Below are positions 1-11,438 of a stretch of 64,000 nt of DNA, piece by piece; the stretch's first letter is position 1, and each line of letters begins with the position of its first letter. The translations under genes and the position numbers were made by a program. The notes beneath the pieces were generated by a model. The model made no database searches. It saw only the letters and a program-made list of their open reading frames with translations, and was not told the DNA's origin. The DNA comes from Anisus vortex (lineage: Eukaryota > Mollusca > Gastropoda > Planorbidae), in contig OX421499.1 in NCBI GenBank assembly GCA_949126835.1, positions 3,311,553-3,375,552 of the forward strand, read 5' to 3'.

Positions 1-165
1 AGAGAGAGAGAGAGAGAGAGGGAAGAACGAAAAGGATGGACGGATGGATGAGAGGAAAGATGGAAATAGAGAAAGAGGGCAGGATGTCGAGAGGATTTGA
101 GGATTAGGAGGAAAAGAGTGAATGGAGGGAGGGAAGAGAGAGAGAGAGAGAAATAGAGAGAGAAA
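1..165. repeat. AG-rich microsatellite
   Basis: The window opens in an (AG)n run and stays purine-rich (GAGA, GGAAGA) to about 165. From 166 to 730 I see no gene or repeat family. That stretch has only a short chance ORF, a run of G at about 643-657 and ordinary A+T-rich sequence. Confidence 0.8.
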
Positions 166-732
166 GGTAAAACTAATGTGTGTAAAACATAAAACATACA
201 AGAAAAAGAAAAATCGGCGAAATGTAGACGGGAGTAGAAAAGAGAGGGTGAACAAGAGGCGCTCGTTGTGACGTGCTTATATTTACGTTTAATTTATGCA
301 GGCCAGTTGGCCAGGAACATTATGCCGGGAAGACATTCCAGCCTGGCAGCGGCGTCGAGAGCGACATCTCGCGAGACTCAGTGTCAAATATCGTCTGCTG
401 GACTGAAGGCGTATTCCCACTTGGGTCATTCAGTAATACGTTACAATTTCCCCCACGCCCCCCTTCACCCCACGCCCTCGCCCCAAATTTCGTCTCAGCT
501 AAATTATTGCCACAAGAGTAGAATTATAATGTTCGTTTTTCCACCTAAATTGTAACTAATTCGTGTGTTGTCATGGCAGCAATGTAAACACAGACTGACC
601 AATCACAAACAAGAAGGAAAGGGCGGGCGGAATGTGTTTGGTTGGGGGGGGGGGGGAGCTTTTCATTTAATTCTGATATGATTTACGGCCCAAAATTCAT
701 ACATTATTGATATAGTTTAATCATCAGGGGAA

Positions 733-1005
733 GGCACAGTGGCACTGCGGCAGCGCGTTCGACCGCCGTACCGAAGGTCGTGGGTTCGAATTTTGGTGCA
801 GGCTAGGATTTATTCCCGGTTCTGGAGGTTGGTGTCCCTAAGTCTACGCAGCTCTGATGGGAACCTGACCTTGGTTGGGGTAAAGTAAAGCCGGCTGGGA
901 ACAGTGCTGGCCATACAATCACACAGTATGCCGTGGCCACAGAAACTGGTGAACTGCTTCACAGACCCATCTGGATTGATTTGGTCCGACGGGATACTTA
1001 ACTTA
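733..1005 (+). mobile_element. SINE family A, tRNA-derived (copy A1)
   Basis: The head is tRNA-like: GGCACAGTGGCACTGCGGCAG resembles an A box, and GGGTTCGAATTTTGG is a B box near 781. The body runs through TGTCCCTAAGTCTACGCAGC and GGTTGGGGTAAAGTAAAG and ends GGTCCGACGGGATACT. The same body occurs on either strand at least ten times in the window, which defines the family. It is probably transcribed by RNA polymerase III when active and mobilised by a partner LINE. From 1006 to 1345 the only feature seen is a short CCTAGA hexamer run at 1062-1098. Confidence 0.8.
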
Positions 1006-1344
1006 CTCGTTCGATTTTTTTTTTAATTCGGACTTTTTTTATTTACGTCTTTATCAAGATTAGGCCTAGACCTAGACCTAGACCTAGGCCTAGACTCAAT
1101 CGAGAAATTAAATTATGACCACGGAATTCATTCATTCATGCAATCTTGATTGCAGCAGCTTCTATTATGATAGGACTGATGGCCCAAAGTCAGATTTTAC
1201 TGTCATAGATTAATTTACAGTAATTTTTTTATTTAATTTGTTTTTATTTCGATTTATTTTAGAGTATGTATTAGAAGAAGTTCAATCAGTTTCAATCATG
1301 ATTTCCCAATTAATCATGATTGCTGTTTCGATGGTAATTACAAC

Positions 1345-2500
1345 TTTAATCTTCTTCTGCCTATTCGTCATCGAGGCACAGCAACCGATTATCGTCGACG
1401 TCTGTGGTCCTTCCTAGGACATAGGCCGAAAACAAGGGTCCTCCAGGCATCTCTATCCTGGGCCAGTCTCTCCAAGCTTCCCACAAGTAAGGCCGATTTC
1501 CTTGGTCTCTGCTTCCACCACTCTGCGCCAAGTGTTCCTCGGCTGGCCTTTTTTTCCCTTTTCCCTGAGCGTTCCAGTCCAGAGTTTGCCTAGTTGTGCT
1601 TGAAGCAAGTTTTCGGATTGTATGGTCGATCCACCGCCATCGTCTCTTGGGGTTCTCTTGTTCTACCCCGGCTTTTGCTTTGGCCACTGCCACAGTTTCA
1701 AGTTGCTGATACTGTCAGGCCAGTGAGTCCCAAGGATCCTTCTTATGCAATTATTGATAAAGGACTGGAGTTTCTTTAAATTCACAGCCGTGGTTCTCCA
1801 GGTTTCAGCTCTATACAGCAGGTTTCACCATGGTGTTGAAGATCCTGATCTTTAGATTTTTTTCTCAGGTGTCTGGAGACCCAGACATTTTTGAGTTGCT
1901 GGAAGGATGTTTCCAAACCTTGTTTAAACATCAGCACCCGTCCCACCTTGCTTGTCTACAATGCTGCCAAGGTAGACAAAACTCTCCACCTCCTCGAGTG
2001 CTTCATCTTCCAATATGATGAAAGCAGTACTGGTGGCATTGAACTTGAGGACCTTGATCTTCCCTTTGTGTATATTAAAACCAATACATGCAGAGGTGGC
2101 TGCAACAGTGCTGGTTTTCTCCTACATCTGTTATTGGTTATGAGAGAGAAGGGCAAGATCATCAGCAAAGTCAATGTCGTCAAGCTGGTCCCACAAGGTC
2201 CATTGGATACCATTTTGTTTTTGTTGTATGGATCTTTTCATCACCCAGTCAATGGCCAACAGAAACAGGAAAGGCGGAAGAAAACATCCTTGACTCACAC
2301 CGGTGTTCACCTGAAAAGCACAGGTCACCTGTTGGCCGTGGAAAACTCGGCAGGCCATCCGTTTATGTCCACGATCTTCTCCGGCACACCATAATGTCTC
2401 AACAGTCTCCAGAGGGTTTGCCTATCCAAGCTGTCAAAGGATTTGTAGTAGTCGCCAAAGTTGACATAGAGAAGGGGAATTCGTCTCCAGTGACTGCTCT
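1345..2500 (-). mobile_element. Decayed LINE (non-LTR retrotransposon), reverse transcriptase region
   Basis: On the minus strand, broken frames encode pieces of a LINE reverse transcriptase. Around 2131-2358 lie a TGVSQGCFLPPFLFLLAI segment and the catalytic FADDLALLS (a YADD variant). Frames at 1956-2213 continue the domain. At 1361-1693 comes a C-terminal piece with RRWRWIDHTIRKLASS and then WNAQGKGKKRPAEEHL, typical of the end of ORF2 in several invertebrate LINE clades. Frameshifts and stops show it is dead. The exact clade cannot be settled by eye. From 2501 to 3136 I see nothing beyond a G run near 2690 and a C run near 3001. Confidence 0.8.
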
Positions 2501-3138
2501 AGGATGATGCGCGGTGTTCCAATCACAGCTTTAATCCAGCTTACAGCTTCATTCACAATCACAGCTCCAATTACGCGCACAAACACACACAGCGCCAGTC
2601 ACTTTCGAAACCTCAGAATTGTTTTACCAACATATTTATTTGTTATCCCCTCTCCTCCATACCATATACAATTTTTCCCGCCCGTGAGGGGGGGGGGGGA
2701 GGGGAGTCGTTATCAACAAAAGTCTCCATGCATTTAAGAACAATAAAATGGATACAAGAGAAAAATGACAACAACGTTATCAAAAAGGCCCTATATAACC
2801 TTCTATGTTGATGGGCCGGAAATTCAACAATTCAATTCAATTAAGCCACGATTGCAAACTAAACTGCGCTATTCGTTGCTACGGCCAATACAAAAATTGA
2901 CGGGGGGAGCGGGGGGCGGATAATTGAAGTTTTGAAAATGCCACTCATTCTTACAGCAAATAATTGCTCGGCGTTAATCTCTTGTGAAACGGTACACGCC
3001 CCCCCCCCTCCCACCACCACCACCAAGGAAGCTAATTCTTAACAGACAACTAACGGGACGTAGCTTGAAGCATTCTTCCATTTAATACACATAGAGACAA
3101 AAAAGATTACATAAGACTACATAGATGATAGAGTAATG

Positions 3139-3230
3139 CAGGGGTCAGCAACCTTTGTGCCAAATCATTCCGCGTGCCAACATCCTGAAAATGAGCCTGC
3201 TCTGCGTTTTGTTTTATAAGGCAATTTATT
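3139..3230 (+). mobile_element. hAT-type MITE fragment (5' end)
   Basis: CAGGGGTCAGCAACC at about 3140 is a hAT-like terminus, followed by GTGCCAAATCATTCCGCGTGCC. That is close to the MITE ends at 50672 and 57834. The far end was not found. From 3230 to 3960 the DNA is A+T-rich, with an A run at 3689-3706 and no gene. Confidence 0.45.
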
Positions 3231-3964
3231 TAGCGCCGTAGCAAGCCCAAGGCCAAAAGCAAGGGAGCTTTATTGAGAGCTTTATTCGTGTTTTATATTT
3301 AATACAAAATTAACTTTTTTTAAAAATAGATCTATCATCTTTTTTTCATTTAAAGGAAATTAAAAATAACATTACTAAGCATGTACATTAATGATTAAGT
3401 CGAACAATTTTAGTTGTCAACTTGTAATTCTAGCATCTGCTAAAATTATTTATAGTTTGATCTCTGCCTTACTGAGATTACCGCTAGTGTTGTTAATTAT
3501 TGAATTACATCAGTTTATCGTCAGTAAAGCAGAATACATGCTTAGTAATCATACAAACTGGGTATTTAATGTAATGTTTAAAAATGTAAATATAAATTCC
3601 TCAGGCGTAAAATATTTATATAGTTTTAAACTATCTTTTATAGTTTGATCATTTTAAATATATCTTGAGCCTAAATTTGTAAATCTTAAAAAAAAAAAAA
3701 AAAAACATTTTAGAAATATTAACCCAGAGAAAACGGGTTAATTATCTCCCTTTAATTTAATAAAATTGTCCAATTTTCATTATAGTGATGCCAAACAAGT
3801 TGTTTTGTGAGAGAACTAATATCGCTTATAAATTATTTTTTTCTTTATATAATTCTATCAATATGTTACTCATTTAAAAAGGCAATTAGATGTATGCTTT
3901 ATTTTAAGTTGAACAGTTGTAAATAAACATTTCCTGCATTAATCGATTTAATTACATAATATAA

Positions 3965-4035
3965 TGTTAATAGTAATAATACTTGTATAGCGCATTTCCC
4001 ATTGAGAACAGTTTAATGCGCTGTCAACAGTTACA
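3965..4035 (-). mobile_element. LINE/SINE 3'-tail-like fragment with ATT-rich end
   Basis: AATAATACTTGTATAGCGCA reads in reverse as TGCGCTATACAAGTATTATT. This resembles the tail at 36680-36775 (GCGCTATACAAATATTATT) and at 27120-27200. Tails of this shape end many L2/CR1-type elements; that assignment is inference. Confidence 0.4.
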
Positions 4036-4077
4036 GAGTACAGACAACGAATAAAAGACGAAAATGTATATATATCT

Positions 4078-4260
4078 ACAGGTGAAGCCGGCTGGTCCAG
4101 CGTTTAGTTCACCGGACTGTCAACCAAAAACCAACTGACAGGTCGCGGGTTCTAACCTCTGCCACTGACTGATCCCTGTCGCCCTGCAGGAGTTTTGGGC
4201 CTAGTGGACGTAATAATCTTCTATCTAGAAGGAACGTCTGTAAACTTATAAGAAGGGGAA
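4078..4260 (+). mobile_element. SINE family B, tRNA-derived, with LINE-like tail (copy B1)
   Basis: The head GGCTGGTCCAGCGTTTAGTT and the B box GCGGGTTCTAACC are tRNA-like. The middle contains CCCTGTCGCCCTGCAGGAG. The 3' tail (GGACGTAATAATCTTCTATC, TAGAAGGAACGTCTGTAA) contains a TCTTCTA/TAGAAGG stem. It is the same tail that ends the LINE fragments at 27660, 37190, 41060 and 58270. From 4261 to 4633 I see nothing recognisable. Confidence 0.75.
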
Positions 4261-4634
4261 TCCTGCTACCGGAATAGCTGAGTCTTCATCATAATGTTAA
4301 CATATAAGCTTCTTATATTTATTTAATAAGAGAAAATATACATTTGTTCTAGACTTGTTTATATTTATACTACAGAAGATGGGCATAAAAACTCTTTTGA
4401 ATCTAATTAGTCTGTATTAATGAATGAGCGCATTGTCCATATGATGAATCCTCTTCGCTAATTGTTAAATGTCTATTTAGTCACGTCTATGTATGCTTAA
4501 AACAGCTTTCATGTTCGATAAAAACTGTTCACAAGTGTAGGATGAACCAAAAGCTGAAAGTAGAGCGAATGGCCAGCACACGTTAATATAAATAAAAATA
4601 TATGCACTGTTTGGGTCTTAAAATATTTTTAGTT

Positions 4635-5116
4635 GAATAGAGCATTTACAATCACGTGACAAAAAAGCACGTGTCTAGTGGTGACGAATGGCAGCCTTAT
4701 TACTAAAAACTTAAAAAGGTTTTTTTTTAAATATCATAATGTCAACAATATGACGTTAAAAAAAAAAAAAAAACACTGCATGGGATGAAAATAAACATTC
4801 ATAGCTAAACGTTGAGCCATACGAATGAGCCTACATTGTATGCAGATGACTTTTGACTAGTACTTGATAATAACACTAATAGTAATACTAATACTAAATC
4901 AATACACACTTACCGCTCTGCTATTTCAGATATATTGAGCACAATTATTGTTGAAAATCTTAGTAAAACATGCCATGTCAGACTTTCTCTTGTACTAGGA
5001 CGAGGGTTTATTTAATAACAAATAAGTAGTAGGCAGTATTACAAATTCTGAGTAAAATTACTCTAAAATATAATTCAACACTATGGCCGTTATTTACATA
5101 GTATCGCCACCAAGAA
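4635..5116 (+). mobile_element. MITE family D (copy D1), 3' end lost
   Basis: The left end AATAGAGCATTTACAATCAC and the following ATGGCAGCC region match the reverse complement of 16110-16204. The right end (ATGGCCGTTATTTACATAG, then CCTAAGCCACGCCTATTGC) matches the reverse complement of 12955-13010. The two ends are therefore those of one element about 0.5 kb long, with an inverted terminal AATAGAGCGATTGCAAT. In this copy the last bases of the right end are missing where SINE A2 begins. No coding capacity is seen. Confidence 0.6.
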
Positions 5117-5136
5117 ACCTAAGCCACGCCTATTGC

Positions 5137-5345
5137 CGGTGAAGCAGCGTTCACCAGTTTCCACGACATACTAGGTGATTGTGTGGCCAGTACAGCCGCC
5201 TTTACTTTACCCCAACTAAGGTCGGGTACCCCCAGGGCTGAGTAGACTCAGGGACACCCTTTAGAAAAAAAACTTAGCTTTTACCAGAATTCGAACTCAG
5301 GACCTTCGGTTGGCCCGCCAAACGCGCTGCCGCTAGGCCACCGTT
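5137..5345 (-). mobile_element. SINE family A (copy A2)
   Basis: This is a reverse-strand copy. GGTGAAGCAGCGTTCACCAG opens it at the body end, TTTACTTTACCCCAACTAAG is in the middle, and a B box (GAATTCGAACTCAGG in reverse) and tRNA-like head lie at about 5290-5343. It abuts MITE D1 on its left and a C/T homopolymer run followed by the 49-bp array on its right. Confidence 0.75.
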
Positions 5346-5359
5346 CCCCCCCCCCTTTT

Positions 5360-6340
5360 TTTCATATATGTACTTTCCATTAACTATATTATATGTTTCA
5401 TATAGTAGTTTCATATATGTACTTCCCCTTAACTATATTATATGTTTCATATAGTAGTTTCATATATGTACTTCCCCTTAACTATATTATATGTTTCATA
5501 TAGTAGTTTCATATATGTACTTCCCCTTAACTATATTATATGTTTCATATAGTAGTTTCATATATGTACTTTCCATTAACTATATTATATGTTTCATATA
5601 GTAGTTTCATATATGTACTTCCCCTTAACTATATTATATGTTTCATATAGTAGTTTCATATATGTACTTTCCATTAACTATATTATATGTTTCATATAGT
5701 AGTTTCATATATGTACTTCCCCTTAACTATATTATATGTTTCATATAGTAGTTTCATATATGTACTTCCCCTTAACTATATTATATGTTTCATATAGTAG
5801 TTTCATATATGTACTTCCCCTTAACTATATTATATGTTTCATATAGTAGTTTCATATATGTACTTCCCCTTAACTATATTATATGTTTCATATAGTAGTT
5901 TCATATATGTACTTCCCCTTAACTATATTATATGTTTCATATAGTAGTTTCATATATGTACTTCCCCTTAACTATATTATATGTTTCATATAGTAGTTTC
6001 ATATATGTACTTCCCCTTAACTATATTATATGTTTCATATAGTAGTTTCATATATGTACTTCCCCTTAACTATGTTATATGTTTCATATAGTAGTTTCAT
6101 ATATGTACTTCCCCTTAACTATATTATATGTTTCATATAGTAGTTTCATATATGTACTTCCCCTTAACTATATTATATGTTTCATATAGTAGTTTCATAT
6201 ATGTACTTCCCCTTAACTCTATTATATGTTTCATATAGTAGTTTCATATATGTACTTCCCCTTAACTATGTTATATGTTTCAATATAGTAGTTTCATATA
6301 TGTACTTCCCCTTAACTATATTATATGTTTCATATAGTAG
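5360..6340. repeat. 49-bp tandem array, 20 units
   Basis: The unit starts TTTCATATATGTACTTCCCC and ends TTTCATATAGTAG; the period is 49 bp over 981 bp. Most units carry CTTCCCCTTAA. A minority (first, fifth, seventh) carry CTTTCCATTAA, and single-base variants appear late in the array. The open frame over 6177-6383 is an accident of the repeat, not a gene. Confidence 0.95.
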
Positions 6341-6464
6341 TTTGGATCGTTTATTTAACAGAAAAACTGTCAACAGTAAATAGTTCATTAGACAAAATTT
6401 TGTGTTTTAAAGTCCATTAATTTATCTTGAATTTAGAAGCGCCATTTGATTACCATCCAGGGAT

Positions 6465-7047
6465 ATACTTACTTTTAAAACAAACTTAGGCCTTTTGTTA
6501 TCCCGATCATAAATATTTATTTTTAATTATTTTCCATACCTTTTAGCGTTTCTAAATGTAATCAGTAAATTTTATCTTTCGATTGTAAGGCTTAAGAATC
6601 TTAGCTATAAGAATCTAGTATAGGCCACTATAGCTTAATTTAAGGTTCGACATTAATTTAAGGTTCGACACTGTAAACTGTAAAGCATAGGTTTTTAATA
6701 GTCATTAATACCTAATAACCTATCCATCCATCCCTATGGCGCTACAGCCCATGTAGGGCTTTGGCCTGCTCCACCACCTCCTTCCATTCGGGCATATCTC
6801 GGGCCTTCCTTCGCCAAGCCCGCACACCAAGATAATTATTATTAATTATTATTTCATTTAATCATACCATTTAAATTAAAATTGTTTATGACAAAATGTA
6901 TATATTAATTTTGATTTCGTTCGTTGAAATTGATTTTGTTTTACTTTCTTTAAGCTTATAGAATTCTCCTTATTGTAGTCTGCAAACATTCTTTTCTGTA
7001 GCTATTGGCTTATGTTTACCCCGGGCAACGCCGGGTAATGTTGCTAG
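6465..7047 (+). mobile_element. Diverged family C body with Helitron-like 3' hairpin end
   Basis: The body resembles family C (compare CCGATCATAAATATTTATTT with the C1 body). It ends with a strong hairpin, CCCCGGGCAACGCCGGGTAA at 7019-7038, then GTTGCTAG|T. A terminal hairpin followed by CTRR and a 3' T is the signature of Helitrons, so a Helitron-like origin is possible. At 6718-6832 a foreign piece is inserted: read on the minus strand it encodes a LINE-like C-terminal remnant ending in EQAKALHGL. From 7048 to 7590 I see only homopolymer C runs and chance ORFs. Confidence 0.45.
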
Positions 7048-7594
7048 TATATTATAAATGACAACGTGTAAGCATGTGTGGGTCGGTCATGGGAAAAATC
7101 ACCGTTTGACCAGTGCGTGTTCTGACTGACCGACACTGTGACCTAGTCGGCTGCTTCTGTCAGTCACATGGTTACGCCTTCGCTAAAAGCAAAACAAAAG
7201 GCACACAGACACACACACACAAATGGCGTGGAGTCATGTGGCGTACCGTGGTTCCCGACAAGAAGCTGACACCTTGTTTCGTGAGTTCCCACCAGAAATT
7301 GAAATAATTTACGATTTGAATCTAGACCGGCCACAGTGACCATCTCACCCATCTCTACAGACATTCAAGAGGAGAGTTGTTCCCCATGGTTCTCAGCCTT
7401 TATTCCCCCCCCCCCCCTATTCCTTCATTAGACTTTCCCTGTTGATTTTCTTATAATATTTCCCCCTCCCCCACCCTCCAACACACACATTTCATGAGCC
7501 CCCCCCCCACCCAACCGTACGATATCTATTTATGATTCCTAATTTGTTTGTGTTTCCAGCAATGGCCAAGTCTTTTGTGTGTAATCCTTTAAAT

Positions 7595-7985
7595 CTACTA
7601 GAAAGATTGATAGAGTGGTATTCTAATAGATTGGTATATTGGATATATTGTTAGATCAATAAATTAATATATTGTTAGATTGACAGATTGTTGAATTGAT
7701 AGATGCATAGATTGACAGACTAATGGTATGATATATTGATACATTGATGGAGTGATGGAGTTGTGTAGTGATAAAAAGATGGAGTGATTGATATAACATT
7801 ATGTTAATATATAAAGTTAGATTGATAGACAGATATATTGATAGTTGTAGAGATAATAGATCACTAGATATAATATAGATATGTACGCAGATAGACATAT
7901 AGTATAATATAGATAGATAAATTGAATGATAGCTGATAGATAGTTGAAGGGATAGTTAGACAGACAGATAAATATATTACAGTAA
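7595..7985. repeat. Degenerate GATA/GATT simple-repeat tract
   Basis: It is a loose mixture of GATAGA, GATTGATA and ATATTG words over about 390 bp, with GATA richest at 7900-7975. The apparent reverse ORF of repeated I, S and Y residues is low-complexity and not a gene. Confidence 0.8.
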
Positions 7986-8075
7986 TGATATCTATAAAGT
8001 TTTTTACTATCAAGCTAGTATTTTACTTTTCAGACAAACAAAAATTCGATACATATGAATACAGTTATTATTTAC

Positions 8076-8156
8076 TTAACCCTTCCCGTACCGACCAACT
8101 TCTATCTATGCTGCCTTCAGTTCCGCTATATACGCGCCCGGGACTGTAAGGGTTAA
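8076..8156 (+). mobile_element. TTAA-flanked mini-MITE, piggyBac-like (copy 1)
   Basis: The element is 73 bp between two TTAA sites, 81 bp in all. The ends are CCCTTCCCGTACCG and, in reverse, CCCTTACAGTCCCG: imperfect inverted repeats of 14 bp, 11 matching. A TTAA target site with CCCT-type ends is the piggyBac signature. It has no coding capacity. Four other copies lie at 11439, 18322, 28203 and 36903. Confidence 0.8.
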
Positions 8157-8228
8157 AATAAGTTTATAGCTCAGCAAATTATTATAATGACACATGATTG
8201 CGATAATATCTCTAAATATACATACATA

Positions 8229-8695
8229 TATATAAAGCTCTCTCTGTGTGTTTAACCAATCAAATCGGTTTATTTAAAGACACATGCCCTTATTGCTTCA
8301 AATTTTACCTTCGCAATTCGACCTGCTAGCTGAGTGGATAACATATCGGACAGCCATGCGGCCGACCCGGGTTCGAGTCTCCAGTTAGTCTATATTTTTT
8401 TTTCTAAAAAATTAAATTTATGATTTCAATCGATATTATTTAAAAAAAACAACGATTGCAAATCCACGGGCAACAACGGGAAATTTCACTTTTTGTTAAA
8501 TAAAATGACTTGCCTATTTTTGACCCGATTTACAATATTTATTTTAAATTACTTTCCTAAATGTCCTCAGTAAAAAATATTTTTTTTTAAATTATTAAAT
8601 TTACAGCTTTCTGTTCATTGTAGTTTGTTTATGGTAATCTCTAGCTTATACAGGTCTGTTTTATTTTCTTTCGGGCAACGCAGCGGAATTTAGCT
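8229..8695 (+). mobile_element. Family C composite element (copy C1): tRNA-like head, hairpin tail
   Basis: The 5' part is TATAAAGCTCTCTCTGTGTG, then AACCAATCAAATCGG. A tRNA-like module follows: AGCTGAGTGGATAAC as A box and CCCGGGTTCGAGTCTCC as B box (8366-8382). The body has GACTTGCCTATTTTTGACCC and TTTACAATATTTATTTTAAA. The end is CGGGCAACGCAGCGGAATTT then AGCTTTT, a decayed form of the hairpin that ends the other copies. Confidence 0.7.
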
Positions 8696-8779
8696 TTTTT
8701 TTTTACATAAAATTACCTTATCATTTCAATAGAAAGATAATCTATACATTAAAAAAAACACATTAAAGATAGGCCTATT

Positions 8780-9010
8780 AGCGATGTTCCACGCCCTTTA
8801 AGGTTTTCTGGGTTCAAATCCTGGTGAAGGAAATATTTGTCCCTGAGTCTACCCATCGCTGATGGGTACCTGACATTAGTTGGGGTAAAGTAAAGGCAGC
8901 TGGTAATTGTGCTTGCCACACAATCCTTTAGAATGCCGAGGCCACAGAAACTGGTGAACGCTGCTTCATCGACCCTAGAGATCAATTTGGTACGACGGGA
9001 TACTTTATTT
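8780..9010 (+). mobile_element. SINE family A (copy A3), head partly lost
   Basis: The B box remains (CTGGGTTCAAATCCTGG at 8808). The body is typical (TGAGTCTACCCATCGCTGAT, GTTGGGGTAAAGTAAAGGC) and the end is TTTGGTACGACGGGATACTT. The A-box side is degraded. From 9011 to 9640 I see no gene, only short homopolymer runs of C and G. Confidence 0.75.
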
Positions 9011-9639
9011 TACAACGCCCCATCAGCCATGTTTACTCCCCACACACACAGGCTTAATTAACCCTTCCGCGACTCAACAGGTCAGGCTGATCAGAGAATG
9101 CTATCCAGCACACACAAACAAACAGCAGAAGCTTCCAAGGGCCTGGGCGAGATTAAATAGTATCGGCACGTTTTCGGACAAACCACACCAGCCCCGCGCC
9201 AAAACTTCACCCTAATCCCCCTCCCCCCTCCTCTATTACACGGAAAGCCCCCAAATGGCAACCAAAAATAAAACACAACAAATAAACAACAAAGCCATAA
9301 CAACAACATCAAAACAACGGAAGCCCAAGGTGTGGAATTGTGGGATATTTATTTTCATTCGTGTGCCCGGCACGCTTCTGTGTGGGGGAAAATGGTGAAA
9401 GGGCGGGGAGGGGGGGCACTAATCACGGAAGCACCCGGAACGGGTGCAAAATAACGTATCTTCATGTGTGTGTGAGGTGAAAATGTGGCGGTTTCTTTTC
9501 ATCTTAAAGAATACAGTGGTCGGCACGCTCGAGTTTGCCGCATGACTACCTTTGGGGGAAGGGGGGGGGGGGAATTAGTCGAGAGTCTAGTGCTCGTGTT
9601 TTAGTATCACACTTTTCCTCATGGGTTCCAGGTGAATGA

Positions 9640-9870
9640 TAGCGAAATACTTACTTGCCGTGGTTCATGAATAGGGCATACATCTTACAGGAAAGAGATA
9701 ATAAAAAAAATTTCAGTCAGGTTTCGCACATAATAGCATGACTAAAAAAAAAAATGGAGAATTTTAGCGAAATATTTACTACCGGGTTTCGCTAATAGGA
9801 CATAAATATTACATGTTAGAGGGAATGAAAAATTCCAAACAGAGTTTGCACATTGCAAGAAAATTTAAAA
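9640..9870. repeat. Diverged tandem duplication, about 125-bp unit
   Basis: AGCGAAATACTTACTTGCCG at 9640 returns as AGCGAAATATTTACTACCGG at 9766. Both are followed by a GGTTTCGC-type or GTTCATGAATAGG-type segment, a run of A and TTCAGTC/TTCCAAAC. Two old copies are inferred. At 9924-9972 there is a (GT)n tract. From 9973 to 11280 I see no gene; T and G runs lie at 10098-10124. Confidence 0.5.
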
Positions 9871-11279
9871 AACAAAAAAACAACCCCTCTAATATAATTG
9901 TTAAAAATACCAATACAGGTTCAGAGTGTGTGTGTGTGTGTGTCGGTGTGTGTGTGTGTGTGTGTGTGTGTTGGGGGTGTTTACTACTTTAGTGAAATAC
10001 TATGGAAACAGATAGAGCACGATAAGCCTATAAAATAAATACTAATTTTAAAGAAACACAAAGTATTTAATACTATGTTGAAATATTAATGTGTCTTTTT
10101 TTTTTTTTTTGGGGGGGGGGGGGGTCCAATATAGCGTAGCGCTAGTGGTCAATTACACGACGAAAGATCACGTGATTACTAATCTCCATTGTAAGACTGT
10201 AGATGGGCTCCCTATGGTTAAATTACAACCTTAAGATGATGATTGTTTTGGACGTATAATCCACCCAATCCACAATCCATTTTACATTTATCCATCAATC
10301 AATTAACTAATGGGTGTGCATTATTTTTTTGGTCATCATTAAAACAAGAAATTATTTTTAACAAATTTGGGGAGATCTGTAAGGAGCCAAAACTTGTAGG
10401 CTTGGTGGGGAGAAATAAACATCCTTCTAAAAACAAATCCTTTTATTTCTTTTTAGCACGAGTTTGCAGCCGTAAGTTTATTGTATATTGTCTTTAAAAA
10501 CTTCAATAAAATTGTTTAAAATATATAATGGGCTTATTCTATATATTTTCTATTAAATATGCTCTTTGGAAAAACTTTACTTTCTCCCTTTCTTCCAATA
10601 ACTCCTTCCCACAAACATAGTAAATATTGACTGATTTGATAACGTAGCCTTTATATGAAACTCGACATTGATAATGCAGTGAGCATATAAAAATACCATT
10701 TTTAAGAACACTATTTTCTCGAAGTTTTCGATTAAAGTGAATAATATTCACTGTGTATCATTGTCTGTTTGATTTATATATACAAAAAAGTCTGTGCAGA
10801 CCTGCCTACTTTTACGAAAATTTCGTAATCGTTACGAAATTTTAGAGCGTTTTTCACTCCATTACAAATAGCTACTCACAAAAAAACACCTAAGAATTAT
10901 TGATTATTGCCGCCAATAAAATGATGTTTTTATTAAAAAAAATTTTTTTTTTTAAATCCCAATTTTCAGTTTGATTGCAAAGTTTAAATCCGGGAAATTT
11001 TATTTCTTGACGATGGCATTATCGCCGAAATTGTCCACCAATCGTCGTGCATGTAGAAAATTTAATTTTAAAATGCTAATCCTGATATGAAAGGTAAATT
11101 CTTGATAAGTTTATCCCACTTAATAATGAACAATTCGCCATGATCGTCGGAAAAGAATTCTTGTCATCAAGTATCCTGAATATCCATCAATCTGCAACAT
11201 AAAGCATATTTAGAATTTCGATAGGTCAGAGGTGAAAAAATAAACTTTACAGTTTTGCCAAATCGCTTATCGATATATT

Positions 11280-11345
11280 TGTTTTATCTTATATATTACA
11301 GACACCTCTTCTAAACAAGAATATTATTTGCGTCCTACGCTCGTC
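11280..11345 (-). mobile_element. LINE/SINE shared 3' tail fragment
   Basis: ATTACAGACACCTCTTCTAA and TTGCGTCCTACGCTCGTCCG are the reverse of the tail that ends the LINE copies at 37140 and 41010. Only the tail is left here. Confidence 0.6.
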
Positions 11346-11438
11346 CGTTTTTGAAGAATTTACCAAATATATATTGTTTACAAAAATGAAATGTAATAAA
11401 ACTTATTCATTCCTTGAAAGGAAACAATGTCGCAATAT

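Noticed and set aside
268..555. 95-codon forward ORF near the left edge
   Set aside because: No recognisable domain, and a second overlapping frame of similar length; chance is more likely.
1062..1098. Telomere-like hexamer run
   Set aside because: The unit is CCTAGA/CCTAGG, not the TTAGGG-type telomere repeat, and it spans under 40 bp.
5360..6340. CRISPR-like regular repeats
   Set aside because: Units are directly adjacent with no unique spacers. This holds for all arrays in the window, and the DNA is eukaryotic.
8340..8385. A functional tRNA gene
   Set aside because: A and B boxes are present, but no cloverleaf with a paired acceptor stem could be drawn, and the module recurs inside a repeat family.
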